Shown piece after piece: positions 1 to 9,672 of a stretch of DNA of 64,000 nt (positions within the stretch are counted from its first letter, which is position 1; every line of letters starts with the position of its first letter). Made by a program: the position numbers and the translations under genes. Source of the stretch: Ichthyophis bannanicus (lineage: Eukaryota > Chordata > Amphibia > Gymnophiona > Ichthyophiidae); assembly GCA_033557465.1 (NCBI GenBank), contig CM066036.1, forward strand, positions 721,631,828 to 721,695,827, given 5' to 3'. Under the pieces are notes generated by a model that was given only the letters and a program-made list of their open reading frames with translations, did no database searches and was not told the DNA's origin.

Positions 1-322
1 GAATTCTTAGCAGTCATTGGGGGTGTTTCTGTAGCAGCCTCAAGATGGGAGTGTACTAAGCTGGCTAGTATTCACCCTTGTAAGGCATCAAAAAGGATGT
101 AGAAAGCAGTCAGAGTGAGAGCTGAAAAACCCCAGTGAGGGGAATGGCAACGCTGAAGAAATGGGCAGGCTGACGTTAAAATTCTCGGCAGTCCCCAAAC
201 AAGGGTCCACAACGCACTCTCTTCACAGCCACCATTGGGATACGGGATTCCTCACATAGACAGGAGATTTATGGCAGCATATACGATGTCCTAAGCATCT
301 GATTTCAGATCCAGAACCATAA
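1..322. other. Unassigned sequence
   Basis: I see no convincing ORF, tRNA-like box, inverted repeat or known LINE motif here. It ends where the T-rich tail of a minus-strand SINE begins. Confidence 0.4.
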
Positions 323-566
323 TTTTTATTTATTTTATTTATTTATTTAATTCTCTTATATACCGCGCTATTCTGCATCAGTGCGGTTTACATTGAACAA
401 ACTGAAATTACATTGAACAGGGCATTATAACTTGGAGATAACTATTTTACAGGGAACATGGGCTATGGAGGGTTAAGTGGCTTGCCCAAGACCACAAGGA
501 GCACCTGTGGGACTAGAAACCCCAGTCCTTCCGGCCCAAGGTTGCTGTCCTCTAGTGGGATTCCCA
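323..566 (-). repeat. tRNA-derived SINE with L2-like tail, 5' truncated
   Basis: Read on the minus strand this matches the SINE bodies at 4946-5222 (+) and 14414-14700 (+): the stretch with CCTTGGGCCGGAAGGACTGG, the region CTTGGGCAAGCCACTTAACC, the stretch with AAACCGCACTGATGCAGAAT, and an AAATAAATAAA tail (TTTATTTATT on the plus strand at 327-348). The tRNA-like head with A box is missing, so the copy is 5' truncated. It is non-coding and would have depended on LINE enzymes; the tail resembles L2 3' ends in this window. The short ORFs across it are by chance. Confidence 0.75.
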
Positions 567-708
567 TCGGGTGAAGTGAGTGAGGCAGCGCAGAGGTATT
601 TAAAAGAAATTAAGCCAGATAGAAAGCAGGATTGCTCAAGATGGGAAATGTGGCTAAGGAGCCTCATCAAGTCGTGGCCATCTTGTCGGGCTCATGAGCA
701 CCCCCCTC

Positions 709-3355
709 AGCCCTAACCTTTTTAGCCTCTCTTCATAGGGGCATCCTTCCATCCCCTTTACCATTTTGGTACTCTTCTTTGTATCTTTTCTAATAACACC
801 ATATCCTTTTTAAGATATGGTGACCAGAATTACACACTATATTCAAGGTGGAACGATACAGTGGCATTATAATATCCTGTGTTTTATCTTCCATTCCTTT
901 CCTTATAATACCTAGCATTGTATTTGCTTTCTTGGCCGCCACGCACACTGAACAGAGAGTTTTAACATGTTATCCATGATGACGCCTAAATCTTTTTCCT
1001 GGATGGTGGTTCCTAATGTGGAACCTTGCATCGTGTAACCATAGTTTGGGTTGTTCTTTCCTATTTGCATAACTTTGCACTTGTCCACATTAAATTTCAT
1101 CTGCCATTTGGATGCCCAGTATTCCAATTTATCAAGATCCTCTTGCAATTTTCCACAATCCTCATGGGTTTTAACAACTTTAAATAGTTTTGTGTCATCT
1201 GTAAATTTGCTAACATCACTCGTTATTCTCTTTTCCAGGTCATTTATGAATATGTCAAAAAGCAACAGACCCAGCACAGATCCCTGAGGTACTCCACTAT
1301 TCACCTTTTTCCTTGGGAAAATTGCCCATTTAGCCCTTCCCTCTGCTTTCTATCTTTTAACCAGTTCCTGATCCACAATAATACACTGCCTCCTATCCCA
1401 GGACTTTTTTAGTTTTGCCAAAAGTCTCTAATGAGGGACCTTGTCAAAGGCTTTCTGAAAGTCCAGATATACTATATCAACTGACTCACCTTTATCTATC
1501 TGTTTATTTACACCTTCAAAAAAACATAACAGATTAGTAAGACAAGATCTTCCATGTCTAAAGCCATGTTGACTGTCTCCCATTAAGCCATGTTCAGTAA
1601 TTTAGTTCTTTATGATGGTTTCTACCATTTTGCCTTGTAACTGAAATCAGGCTCACCGGTCTGTATTTTCTTGGACCAGCCCTGGAACCCTTTATAAAAA
1701 TTGACGTTACATTGGCCATCCTCCAATCTTAAGGTATTATAGATGATTTTAATGATAGCTCACAGATTACTAATAGCAGGTCTGCAATCTCATATTTAAG
1801 TTCTTTCAACACCCTTTGATGTATACCATCCAGTCCAGGTGATCTGCTTTTCTTCAGTTTATCAAATAGTTGTAATACATCTTCCCGGTGTATTGATATT
1901 TCTTTCAATTCTTCCACAGTATCACCTTTAAATACCACTTCAGTCATGGGTAACATCCCTACATCATCCTCAGTAAAGATTGAAGAAAATAATTCATTCA
2001 GTTTCTTCAATATGGCCTTGTCTCCTCTTAGTGCCCCTTTTACCCCTCTATCATCTAATAGTCCTACTGACTCTCTCAAAGGTTATTTGCTATGAATGTA
2101 CTTGAAAAACTCTTTATTATATGTTTTTGCTTCCACAGCAAGCTTCTTCTCAAATTCTCTTTTTGCCAGCCTTATCAATGCCTTGGCAGTGCTTGTACTA
2201 TTTCCAGTTTTCATCATTTGGCTCTTTTGTTCCATTTCCTGAAAGATGTTTTTTTGGCTACAACAGCCTCTCTGACCTCACCTTTAAACCACGCTGGCTG
2301 TTTTTTGGACTTCCTTCCACTTTTCTTAAAGCATGGAATACAGCTGGTCTGGGCTTCTAAGATAGTATTTTTAAACACCCAAACTTGATGTAAGTCTTTA
2401 ACCTTTGCCACTGTTCCTTTTAGTTTTTTCTTAACTATTTTCCTCATTTTATCACAGTCTCCCTTTCGAAAGTTAAAAGGTAATACTGTGGATTTCCTTA
2501 CCATCCCTCCTCCATTAATTAAATCAAAAGTGATCATGCTATTGCCAAGTAGCCCCAACACCCTTATTTCTTGCACCAGATCTGGTGTTCCACCAAGGAC
2601 TAGGTCCAAAATAGCTTCCTCTCTGGTCTGTTCATGAACCAGCTGCTCCAAGAAGTAGTCATTTATTTCATCTAGAAACTTTATCTCCCTAGCATGTCCT
2701 GCCATAACACTGACCCAGTCAATACCGGGGTAATTGAAATCACCCATTATTATTACTATGCTGTAACTTTTGTTAGCTTGCCTGATTTCTTTGAGCATTT
2801 CATCATCCATTTGTTAATTCTGGCCAGGCGGTCGATTGTATACCCCCACTGCCATTGCCTTCCCCTTTTTACATGGAATTTCTATCCATAGAGATTCTAC
2901 AGCAAATTTTGTTTCCTGCAAAACTTTAATGCTTTGTGACTCAATGTCCTCTCTAATATAGATCACAACTCCTCCACCAATTTGATCAGCAATATCATTG
3001 CGATGTAGTTCGTACCCAGATATCACAGTTGTCCTCCTTCCACCATGTCTCTGAGATACCAATCATATCTAACCTCTCATTTAGTGCTGTATATTTTAAC
3101 TCTCCCATCTTATTATTTAGACGTCTAGTGTTTGCATTTTAGAGACTGTATTTTATTTATATTCATCTGGCTATCGGTAGGCAGGGATAATTTAGAATCT
3201 TTAAGCTCTGTCTGCTCCGTACTCAAAGGTATTTGGGCTACTTTGGTCTTTATTGGAACCTCTCTGCTGATATGCCCTAACTTCATTCTTTTGGTAGAAT
3301 CATTCAAGAATACATTGTTTCGAACCATTCATCAGTGTTTAAAGCAATCTTTTCC
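709..3355 (-). mobile_element. CR1 LINE (family A), degenerate, lacking its 3' end
   Basis: A minus-strand CR1 non-LTR retrotransposon. Conceptual pieces appear in the expected order from high to low coordinates: end of ORF1/start of ORF2 (3125-3328), endonuclease (2214-3062, with motifs GVVIYIRED and GDFNYPGIDW), linker and RT N-terminus (1729-2079), RT core (912-1304, SGVPQGSVLG). The catalytic box reads TDDT where the paralogue at 37.4 kb has ADDT. Frameshifts and stops separate the pieces, so it is dead. It matches the plus-strand copy at 34555-38395 closely over this range but stops abruptly near 709, within the C-terminal RT region, and lacks the last ~500 bp including the 3' tail. That is the opposite of the 5' truncation usual for CR1 and suggests a later breakpoint. 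Confidence 0.9.
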
Positions 3356-3589
3356 TCTGAATTATTCAGATTTTCTTCAGAGTGGAGAAAATCTATCCAC
3401 CATCTGCTGGAGACAAAGAAATGCTGAGGAGACTTCTGGTGGCTGAGGCGAATAGAGGCATGTGAGTGATATCATTGAAACCTGAGCTTTTCATTAGTTC
3501 TTTGTCTCCATCAATCTGCTGGTAAGGGAACACAACCCACTTGTCTGGACTGGTCTAGCAGGATGATATGGAAATTCAGTAAAAATAAA
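3356..3589. repeat. Short interspersed repeat with inverted arms
   Basis: A perfect 13-bp inverted pair TGGAGACAAAGAA (3408-3420) and TTCTTTGTCTCCA (3498-3510) lies in an A+T-moderate, non-coding stretch containing CCATCTGCTGGAGAC and CTCCATCAATCTGCTGG. The arrangement suggests a small MITE or SINE-like repeat between the CR1 and the L1-like element. Family unassigned. Confidence 0.35.
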
Positions 3590-3870
3590 GTTTCATGATG
3601 GAGTCCTGATCTTGCAGAAAAATGAGACACCAGTGATATTCTCACCTTCAAAGGTTTCCAAAATTGCAGATATATCCAAACTATCAGAAGCAGTATCTCT
3701 GTGCTCAGAGGAGGAGGCAGGCTGTGTCCCGAGCTGCCCAGACGTCATCAGGAGCTCTCTTCGGGCTTTTTGTAGTTCCCTATATTTAGGTGTTTGTGCT
3801 AGGCATGCGACCATTGGCGCGCAGCCATGGCATGATCTAAGGGGTGTGATACAAGGGGCAGTTCTGCCCC
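3590..3870 (+). other. Probable 5' leader of the L1-like element
   Basis: This stretch precedes the L1-like ORF1 and ends where that reading frame opens. Open frames on both strands are short. It may be the 5' untranslated part of the ORF1-only element; no promoter motif is visible. Confidence 0.3.
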
Positions 3871-4443
3871 TTGGGAGCCCCTTGGGGCACTGTCAGAGCA
3901 CTAAATACCTATGGGGAAACTAAGAAGAAGGTTTTTGCAGTGACTACTAGTGGGCCCATAGACAAACATTTGGTATCTACTTTTATAGGTACTGGGACTA
4001 TCTCTCCTCAAGTTTCGGGGGCTTCTTTAAGTTCACCGGAGCATCTTCCACCAGCTCCTCCCCATTTGGTATCCCCTGACCTCACTGTTGTTGGCCCTCT
4101 GGATTATAGTTCTCCAGTTTCTTCCTTTGTATCTTTGAAACCTGTCATCTGGTCTCCCCCTCCAGTTGAATACAGGGAGATACCTGAGTCTCAGGTGTCC
4201 CTGGGGGATATTTGGAGGGTGGTTACTAGGACCGAGCAGGCTTTGGCCAACACTGTTTCCCAGCTGTGCAGCTTCTCACAGGAGGCCGTCGTTCCGCTGG
4301 TTAAAGTTGAGAATCAGGTGGTCTCTCTTGCTTCCCAGATTTCTAAATATGATAGCTTTTTTTCTTCTTTGAATGCAATGAATGCCTCCTATATTAAGGA
4401 TAGTTTAGTAATCCATTTGGAAATTAGAAATGTTGGAAAATAA
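3871..4443 (+). pseudogene. L1-like ORF1, N-terminal part
   Basis: 190-codon open frame. The N-terminal ~110 residues are rich in Ser, Pro and Val; residues ~115-185 form a hydrophobic/polar heptad-like stretch (LANTVSQLCSF through VVSLASQISKYDSFFSSLN) that could be the coiled coil through which L1 ORF1 proteins trimerise to coat their RNA. The frame ends in a premature stop at LEIRNVGK. A one-base shift (frame 1 to frame 2) near 4430 opens into the RRM-like part of the same protein (next entry). The Met chosen is only the first in the open frame; the true start may be upstream. Confidence 0.6.
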
Positions 4444-4945
4444 TTTCAGGAGTAGAAATCTTCCTTGTTTGAATTTTCCCTATTGCCATTTACTGTCTTC
4501 TGAAGTCTTATTTCGGAAATACCTAAAGGAAGCTTGAGATTTACCCACAGCTAACTCAATGATTTTTTCCAAGTTATTTTACTTGCCAGGTGGTGAGATG
4601 TCAGGTGAGCCCTCTGAGGGTTTTGATGTTTTGCAACCTCAGGAAAATTTCAATTTAACTCAGTTTTTAGAGAACTTGCAGGACGTTATTTCCACCAGGG
4701 CTACTCTTTTGGTTACATTTCTTTCTGAACAGGATAAGACTTCAGTGCTTAGGAGTTACTTTACATATAAGGCATTTAATTTTTGTGGGTCGCGAGTTCA
4801 GTTGTTTCCTGATGTCTCCCGGGCCACGCAGCTACGCTGGCTGGCTTTTTTGGCCCTAAGGCCTAGAGTGTTGGCCGTTGGGGCTTCATTTTTTTTTTTG
4901 CATTATCCCTGTAAGTGGATAAAGTGGAGGAGTGGAATGGCTTGC
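4433..4945 (+). pseudogene. L1-like ORF1, RRM and C-terminal domain, interrupted by SINE
   Basis: In the second frame the sequence reads LENNFRSRNLPCLNFP, matching the start of the L1 ORF1 RRM (consensus-like EN..R.NNLR.LNFP), followed after a stop near 4530 by the C-terminal domain: RATLLVTFLSEQDK, RVQLFPDVSRATQLRW, FLALRPRV and a conserved-looking PCK. At ~4926 the SINE starts; beyond it (5224-5325) the same frame resumes with a CTD-like stretch (TVTFQGVRYIFLD) before ending in an in-frame TAG and then a Lys-rich end. Known role of the family: RNA-binding chaperone of the L1 RNP. This copy is dead (frameshift, stops, insertion). Confidence 0.7.
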
Positions 4946-5222
4946 AGTGGAGGAGTGGCCTAGTGGTTGGGACAAGGTACTTCAGGCCAGAAGGTTGGGG
5001 TTTCAAATCCCACTAGAGGACAGCAACCTTGGGCCAGAAGGACTGGGGTTTCTAGTCCCACAGGTGCTCCTTGTGGTCTTGAGCAAGCCACTTAACTCTC
5101 CATGGCCCATGTTCCCTGTAAAATAGTTATCTCCAAGTTATAGTGCCCTGTTCAATGTAATTTCAGTTTGTTCAATGTAAACCGCACTGATGCAGAATAG
5201 CACAGTATATAAGAGAATGTAA
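4946..5222 (+). repeat. tRNA-derived SINE with L2-like tail, inserted in L1-like ORF1
   Basis: Head GGAGGAGTGGCCTAGTGGTT (A-box-like) and GGTTTCAAATCCCA (B-box-like) mark a tRNA-derived Pol III promoter; the body has CAAGCCACTTAAC and the end AACCGCACTGATGCAGAATA, TATATAAGAGAATGTAAATA. Flanks ATAAAGTG (4919-4926) and AATAAGTG (5223-5230) look like an imperfect TSD, and the ORF1 frame of the host L1 resumes after it. A short partial repeat of the head (GGAGGAGTGG) precedes the main head at 4927-4936. Confidence 0.85.
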
Positions 5223-5545
5223 ATAAGTGCACGGTCACTTTTCAGGGTGTTAGGTATATTTTCTTAGACTCTCTGCAGCTGTAGGTTTTTCTAGTCGATA
5301 AGAAGAAAAAGGCTTCAGAGGGATGAGCTGTGGGTGGTTTAGATAATTGGCTGTTAATCATGGGACTTTTGTTTTTTCCCTTGTTGGATTTTCTTTAGTA
5401 TTCTTTTCCTCCCCATTTTTGTGGGCTATTGGATTGTTATGATTTCTTTTGTAAGTTTCTTTCTGCATTTGATCTTTTCTTGTATTTGATTTCAATCATG
5501 TTTCTTGGTTAAAAATTTTGAAATTAAAAAAAAAAGAAGAAGAAG
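5223..5545 (+). mobile_element. End of L1-like ORF1, 3' UTR and A-rich tail
   Basis: After the SINE the C-terminal ORF1 codons resume, then about 200 bp of T-rich non-coding sequence leads to GAAATTAAAAAAAAAAGAAG at 5520-5539. There is no ORF2 between ORF1 and this tail. The unit therefore looks like an ORF1-only (half-L1) retrotransposon, or a derivative with a complete ORF2 deletion. Confidence 0.55.
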
Positions 5546-5559
5546 CAATATCTCCAAAT

Positions 5560-5870
5560 ACAGGTTCTGGGTGATCCTGAGTACTTATTATTTAATCATT
5601 CTGAGTCCAGATAATAAATCTTCCCAATAGATGGTAACCTCTCCTTGGGAATATGCAAAACATTCTTCCGTTATTGGTGAAACAAGTTCAAAGACGTTGG
5701 AAAGCCAATTTAGGAAAATTTAAGACTCTCAAATTCATGGATTTTAAAGAGTTTTCATTTTTTTCCATATGCCTATGTGCTACCATCTTGTCTTGAACAA
5801 AGCCCACTTGAACAGACTTAACTTGATCTGAAACTTGTTCTAAAGTCTCAAGACTTAGCTGATTAATCAC
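5560..5870 (-). pseudogene. L1-like ORF1 fragment
   Basis: A minus-strand 60-codon frame (5688-5870) includes LETLEQVSDQVKSVQVGFVQ (coiled-coil-like) followed by ENSLKSMNLRVLNFP, the coiled-coil/RRM junction typical of L1 ORF1. The stretch down to ~5565 continues the match without a long frame. It is truncated at both ends and dead. Confidence 0.6.
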
Positions 5871-5884
5871 GGAGCTCCTCTAAA

Positions 5885-6257
5885 CATACGAACAAAAGAA
5901 CATAAAAAATGCCTTACTAGATCAGACCAGTGTCCATCAAGCCCAGTATCTTGTTTCCAACAGTGGCTGATCCAGGCCACAAGTACTTGGCAGGTTCCCA
6001 AAGAGGCACACAGGTTCTACAATGCTTGTCCCAGGGCAAGCAGTGGATTTCCCAGGTCCTCTTTGGTTTATGGACCTTTCTTCCAGGAACTTGTCCAAAC
6101 TTTTTTTAAACACAGCTACACTAACAGTTTTTACTACATCCTTTGGTAATGAATCTGAGAGTTTGATTATGTGTTGAGTAAAAAAATATTTTCTCTTATT
6201 AGTCTTCATTACATTGCATTATAGATTTCTATTTTTTTTGGTGGCATAAACAGCAAT
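5885..6257 (-). mobile_element. CR1-A 3' end (outer half of a split CR1)
   Basis: Reverse complement of the CR1 3' region seen at 38,100-38,395: the end GAACATAAAAAATGCC, then CATCAAGCCCAGTATC and CCAACAGTGGCTGATCC, and the C-terminal coding stretch (FTQHIIKLSDSLPKDVVKTV at 6115-6190). It runs into the TSD CTATG of the large TIR element at 6258 and resumes at 11537. Confidence 0.85.
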
Positions 6258-6467
6258 CTATGGGGTATGTTTACTAAAACCATGGTAATGTGCGGGCCGT
6301 GCTAGTGTGTGGGTGCCATATAAGGAGTGGGCGTTTCAGGATGAAAAAAGCAAAACCGGGATTAAACATGCGCCAATGTGCACGGCGCTCATGTGCGCCC
6401 CGCACATTAGCACATGAGAAAGCTGCGCGGGAAGCATAAGTGGCACGCTGATGCTCAAGTACAGGAA

Positions 6468-6535
6468 CAGAGCCACAGTACAATGGTTAAGGCACTGACC
6501 AATGGTGCAGGGATCAGGGGTTCAATCCCCCACTA
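6468..6535 (+). repeat. tRNA-like module A1 inside TIR element
   Basis: Sequence CACAGTACAATGGTTAAGGC resembles a tRNA A box and GGGGTTCAATCCCCCAC contains a canonical B box (GGTTCAATCC), spaced as in a tRNA gene. A duplicate occurs at 6852-6920 and a counterpart at 28969-29036. No complete cloverleaf is verified, so this is a tRNA-derived module and not a tRNA gene. Confidence 0.6.
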
Positions 6536-6639
6536 TGCCCAATGAAGAAGGCTGACTGAGGCATTACTTTAGGAGGCAGTTTAATATTGGGTGGTATAAG
6601 GCGGCGTGCTATTACTTTAGGAGGCATTTTATTTGTTAT

Positions 6640-6805
6640 TTTAATTACTACTACGAGCAAAGGCACTCTCAAAGCGTGTTAACATAAGGCACATTTTAAA
6701 GTGCACTGTCCGCCAAGGCACCCTAGAATGTTGCTTATAGGGTGCCGTATGAGGTACCACAAGGTTACAGCAATGTTTTTGATGGCAGCACTGTGCAGGG
6801 TAAGG
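6640..6805. repeat. Inverted-repeat module, degenerate first copy
   Basis: A degenerate version of the palindromic module at 6990-7275: ACGAGCAAAGGCACTCTCAA at the left, GGCACATTTTAAAGTGC in the middle and GATGGCAGCACTGTGC at the right. It follows the first tRNA-like module, so module plus palindrome form a tandemly duplicated unit of about 400 bp (approximately 6425-6800 and 6805-7290). Confidence 0.45.
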
Positions 6806-6851
6806 AATGAAAAGCATAAGTAGGTGCGCTGACATGCAAGGAAGAGCGGCA

Positions 6852-6920
6852 GTGGAGCACAATGGTTAAGACACTGACCAATGATGCAGGAGTCCTGGGT
6901 TTAATCCCAAACTGTGCCTA
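6852..6920 (+). repeat. tRNA-like module A2 inside TIR element
   Basis: GGAGCACAATGGTTAAGACA (A-box-like) and GGGTTTAATCCCAAAC (B-box-like with one T for C) form the second copy of the module at 6468-6535; both are followed by TGCCTAATGAAGAAGGCT or a close variant. Confidence 0.6.
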
Positions 6921-6989
6921 ATGAAGAAGGCTAGCTGGGGCATAACCTGTTATATGTAATATTGCTGTAGGGGGCATTCTATTTTTATT

Positions 6990-7275
6990 TTCAATAGTGC
7001 TGCCAGCAAACACACCCTCATAGTATGGTAACATAAGGTGCTGCATAAGGCGCCTCATAGGGTACCCCAGAGGGCACATTATAAAGTGCACTCTCCGCCA
7101 CGGCACCCTAAAATGTCCCCTATAGGGCACCCTATAGGTTGCTCCACAGGATAACGTATAGTGCACCTTATATGGACGGTAACCATAAGGTAACCTATAG
7201 GGCGCCCTATAAAGCACCCTCTGAGGCACCTTATGGGTACAGTACGATGAGGGTGTTCTTGCTGGCAGCAATAAT
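6990..7275. repeat. Palindromic module (possible nested MITE)
   Basis: Outer arms AGTGCTGCCAGCAAACACAC at the left and GGGTGTTCTTGCTGGCAGCA at the right are inverted repeats. Between them are many short palindromic pieces of the form AAGGTGCC, GGCACCTTAT and CTATAGGGCGCCCTATA. The equivalent in the other TIR element is 29107-29330. It would fold into a long imperfect hairpin. Origin unknown; a foldback MITE captured before the two elements diverged is one explanation. Confidence 0.6.
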
Positions 7276-7299
7276 GTACATTAAAAAGTGATAATGCTT

Positions 7300-7400
7300 T
7301 GGGCAGCCCTACCAAATAACCCCACTGTGGGTTTGAACCTACAACCTCTGGCTCCAAAGGCAGTGAAGTAACCATTGTGCTACAGCTCTATAGCTGCTAG
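7300..7400 (-). repeat. tRNA-like module B, antisense
   Basis: On the minus strand: CTGTAGCACAATGGTTACTT (A-box-like) and GTAGGTTCAAACCCACAGTG (B box GGTTCAAACC). The homologous module in copy 2 lies at 29355-29460. Orientation is opposite to module A. Confidence 0.6.
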
Positions 7401-8607
7401 CAAGACCCTGGCTGGCTGCCGAGGGAGTGCATGTCACCACACAGACAGTCTGCTGTGGTCACCAGGATTGGGTTAGCCCACCCGTACCCATGATGCACTG
7501 CACATGCAAATCAGCTGTCCACAGATAAACACAAGATGGGGTATGCACCCCCACAGCACCTCGGCCTAGTAGGGGGAAGTGACCATGTGCACCCCCACAG
7601 CACCTCGGCATGGTAGGGGGTACTGACCGTGTGTTTTACTGGCACAGAGTAACTACACACCGTCACATTGTGCGGGTACTGTGCTCACCCTGAGGGTGTG
7701 ATGAGGCGCCTAGGACCAGGTCCACAGCACCTTCTATGCCTGAAAGAGGCTATGCTGGAGGTCCAAAGAAGTGTTAATGTGTGAGATAGGTAGTTTCTGT
7801 AGAAACACCTTGGATATGTCTGTCTGTCTCAGTCAGGTGTAGCCCCCATGGACCCCTAGGAGGATTATGTACCACCACCCTCCTTTTCCAGGGCTGAGGG
7901 TAGCAAACAGGGTCTCTCATCATCAGATCCACATTCTACCTCCCTGCAATGGTGGTAGTAGAGGAGACCATCAAACCCAGCCCTGCTGGGAAACAGACAC
8001 CCTACAGGGCAGTCAATGCAGCTCTGTACACATCCATAACACAATAGCAGACAGACATTAGGCCTGGATATGCTAAGCTGCACCCCACCACTATCTGATA
8101 TTCTCCTGCAGCAAGCCTTCAGCCGCTGCACCCTGCAAGCCACTCCATCAAGACACATACCAGCTGCAAACAGTCTGCTAGCTAGTCCATAATGCATGTT
8201 CCTGGTGGAAATGCATGCACCCAGAACTGGGATGTCAGCATACACAACAAGCAGATAAATCAGTGACTGGGCCCCAAAAAGAAACCCATAAATATCACAT
8301 GAGAGAAATGCTACATAGCACTATGGGGGTGCCTAGCCATGCTGTCATCACTGCACCGTCAGGGTGAGAGTGATCTCCCAGCAGGACATACTGAGGTCAC
8401 CCTGTCTGTGTAGGTGGTGGCCGGGCACTAAAATGTCCCAGCCAGTGCCCTATGCCCTGTGCAGATGCATCCTGGCCAGGCCACCCTGTCTGGGCTATAC
8501 CCATGGTACATTGCTCCTCATTATGCACATTGGCAGGCCAATACTGGCAACAGTGCTGGCAGTGTGGGCTGTGGAAGGTGTTTGCAGCCACCACACACTG
8601 TCTAGAC

Positions 8608-9028
8608 CAGGAGTGGGCACCTCCGGTCCTGGAGGGCTGCAGACCAGTCAGGTTTTCGGGATATCCCTAATGAACATGCATGAGATATATATGCATTAGA
8701 GATATCCTGCCAACCTGACTGGTTTGTGGCTCTCCAGGGCTGGATTTGGAGACCCCTGTCTTACACCTCTGTCATTTAAGATCGTGAGTGGGCAAGGTAC
8801 AGATGTCCTAGACATCGAAAGGGTATATAGAATGTGTCACATTCCTCCTCGATTCTCACCACCACCAAAAAGTTGTCTAATAACCTCCAGATCCAGCCCT
8901 GGAGGGCCACAAACCAGTCAGGTTGGCAGGATATTGCTAATGCATATATATTTCATGCATATTCATTAGAGATTACCCGAAAGCCTGACTGGTCTGCGGC
9001 CCTCCAGGACCAGGTTTACCCACCCCTG
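8608..9028. mobile_element. hAT-like MITE nested in TIR element copy 1
   Basis: 421-bp element with long inverted arms: it begins CAGGAGTGGGCACCTCCGG and ends with the inverted counterpart CCACCCCTG, and both arms include the TCCTGGAGGGC...ACCAGTCAGG pattern. It is flanked by identical 8-bp GTCTAGAC (8600-8607 and 9029-9036), the TSD length of hAT transposons, and its ends start with CAG. The homologous position in the other TIR element (about 30676-30690, CACACTGGATAGACAGACAC) is empty. It is too short to code for a transposase. Confidence 0.88.
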
Positions 9029-9476
9029 GTCTAGACAGACACACACTCCCACACCTATGCCAGCATTGTGCTACTATAGAGGAGTTTAGCAGCCCTGCCC
9101 ACCACACCAGTCCTGGGCACAGTACAGGCATGGATATGCTGCGCAATACTGTTGGGGGTCACTCCCCAGAGTGGTAAACACTGTCAGAGACCAGACCTGA
9201 AGCACACACCGCAGACATCAGAAAGATTGTTATGATGGAGCTCAATGAGCAAACTGTGCTTAACGTAGGACTTGCTATCTGCCAGTAATCATAGGAAACG
9301 TTTGATAGGTGTGTACCGTATACCCAGGTGTAGGGTGGCATTGCTAAGGTATGCAAGTGCTAGTATTGGGAGATGCACGCAGGGCCCAATTTCCTGCCTC
9401 TCCATGAGGCATTAGCCAATGGGGCCTGTGGGTGTGGGTGTGGGTGTGTCTGCCCCTGTTGGCTGCTGCTTTACGG

Positions 9477-9672
9477 CAGAGGTTCCCAACTCCAGTCCTG
9501 GTGTGCCAAACACTGTTCGGGTTTTCATGCTGTCCCTCATGAATATGCATGAGATACATCTGCATACCATGGTGGTGGTGCATAGATATGCAGCACAGGC
9601 ATCTTTATGAGAGGCAGCATGGCATCTGAATGGTGTTTGGCCCTCCAGGACTACATTTGGGAGACTCCGCTC
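9477..9672. mobile_element. Second MITE-like insert, shared by both TIR copies
   Basis: Begins CAGAGGTTCCCAACTCCAGT and ends with the approximate inverse CCAAATGTAGTCCTGG region (TTGGCCCTCCAGGACTACAT on the plus strand). The arms resemble those of the hAT-like MITE (TCCTGG, CATGAATATGCATGAGAT). The counterpart in copy 2 is 31107-31302, so it was inserted before the two copies separated. Confidence 0.5.

Noticed and set aside
6468..7400. Functional tRNA genes
   Set aside because: A and B boxes are present but I cannot draw a full cloverleaf, the modules are duplicated with the transposon, and flanks are repeat sequence.
8608..9028. Two separate tandem repeats
   Set aside because: The two halves are inverted, with one pair of 8-bp TSDs outside both, so they are one foldback element.
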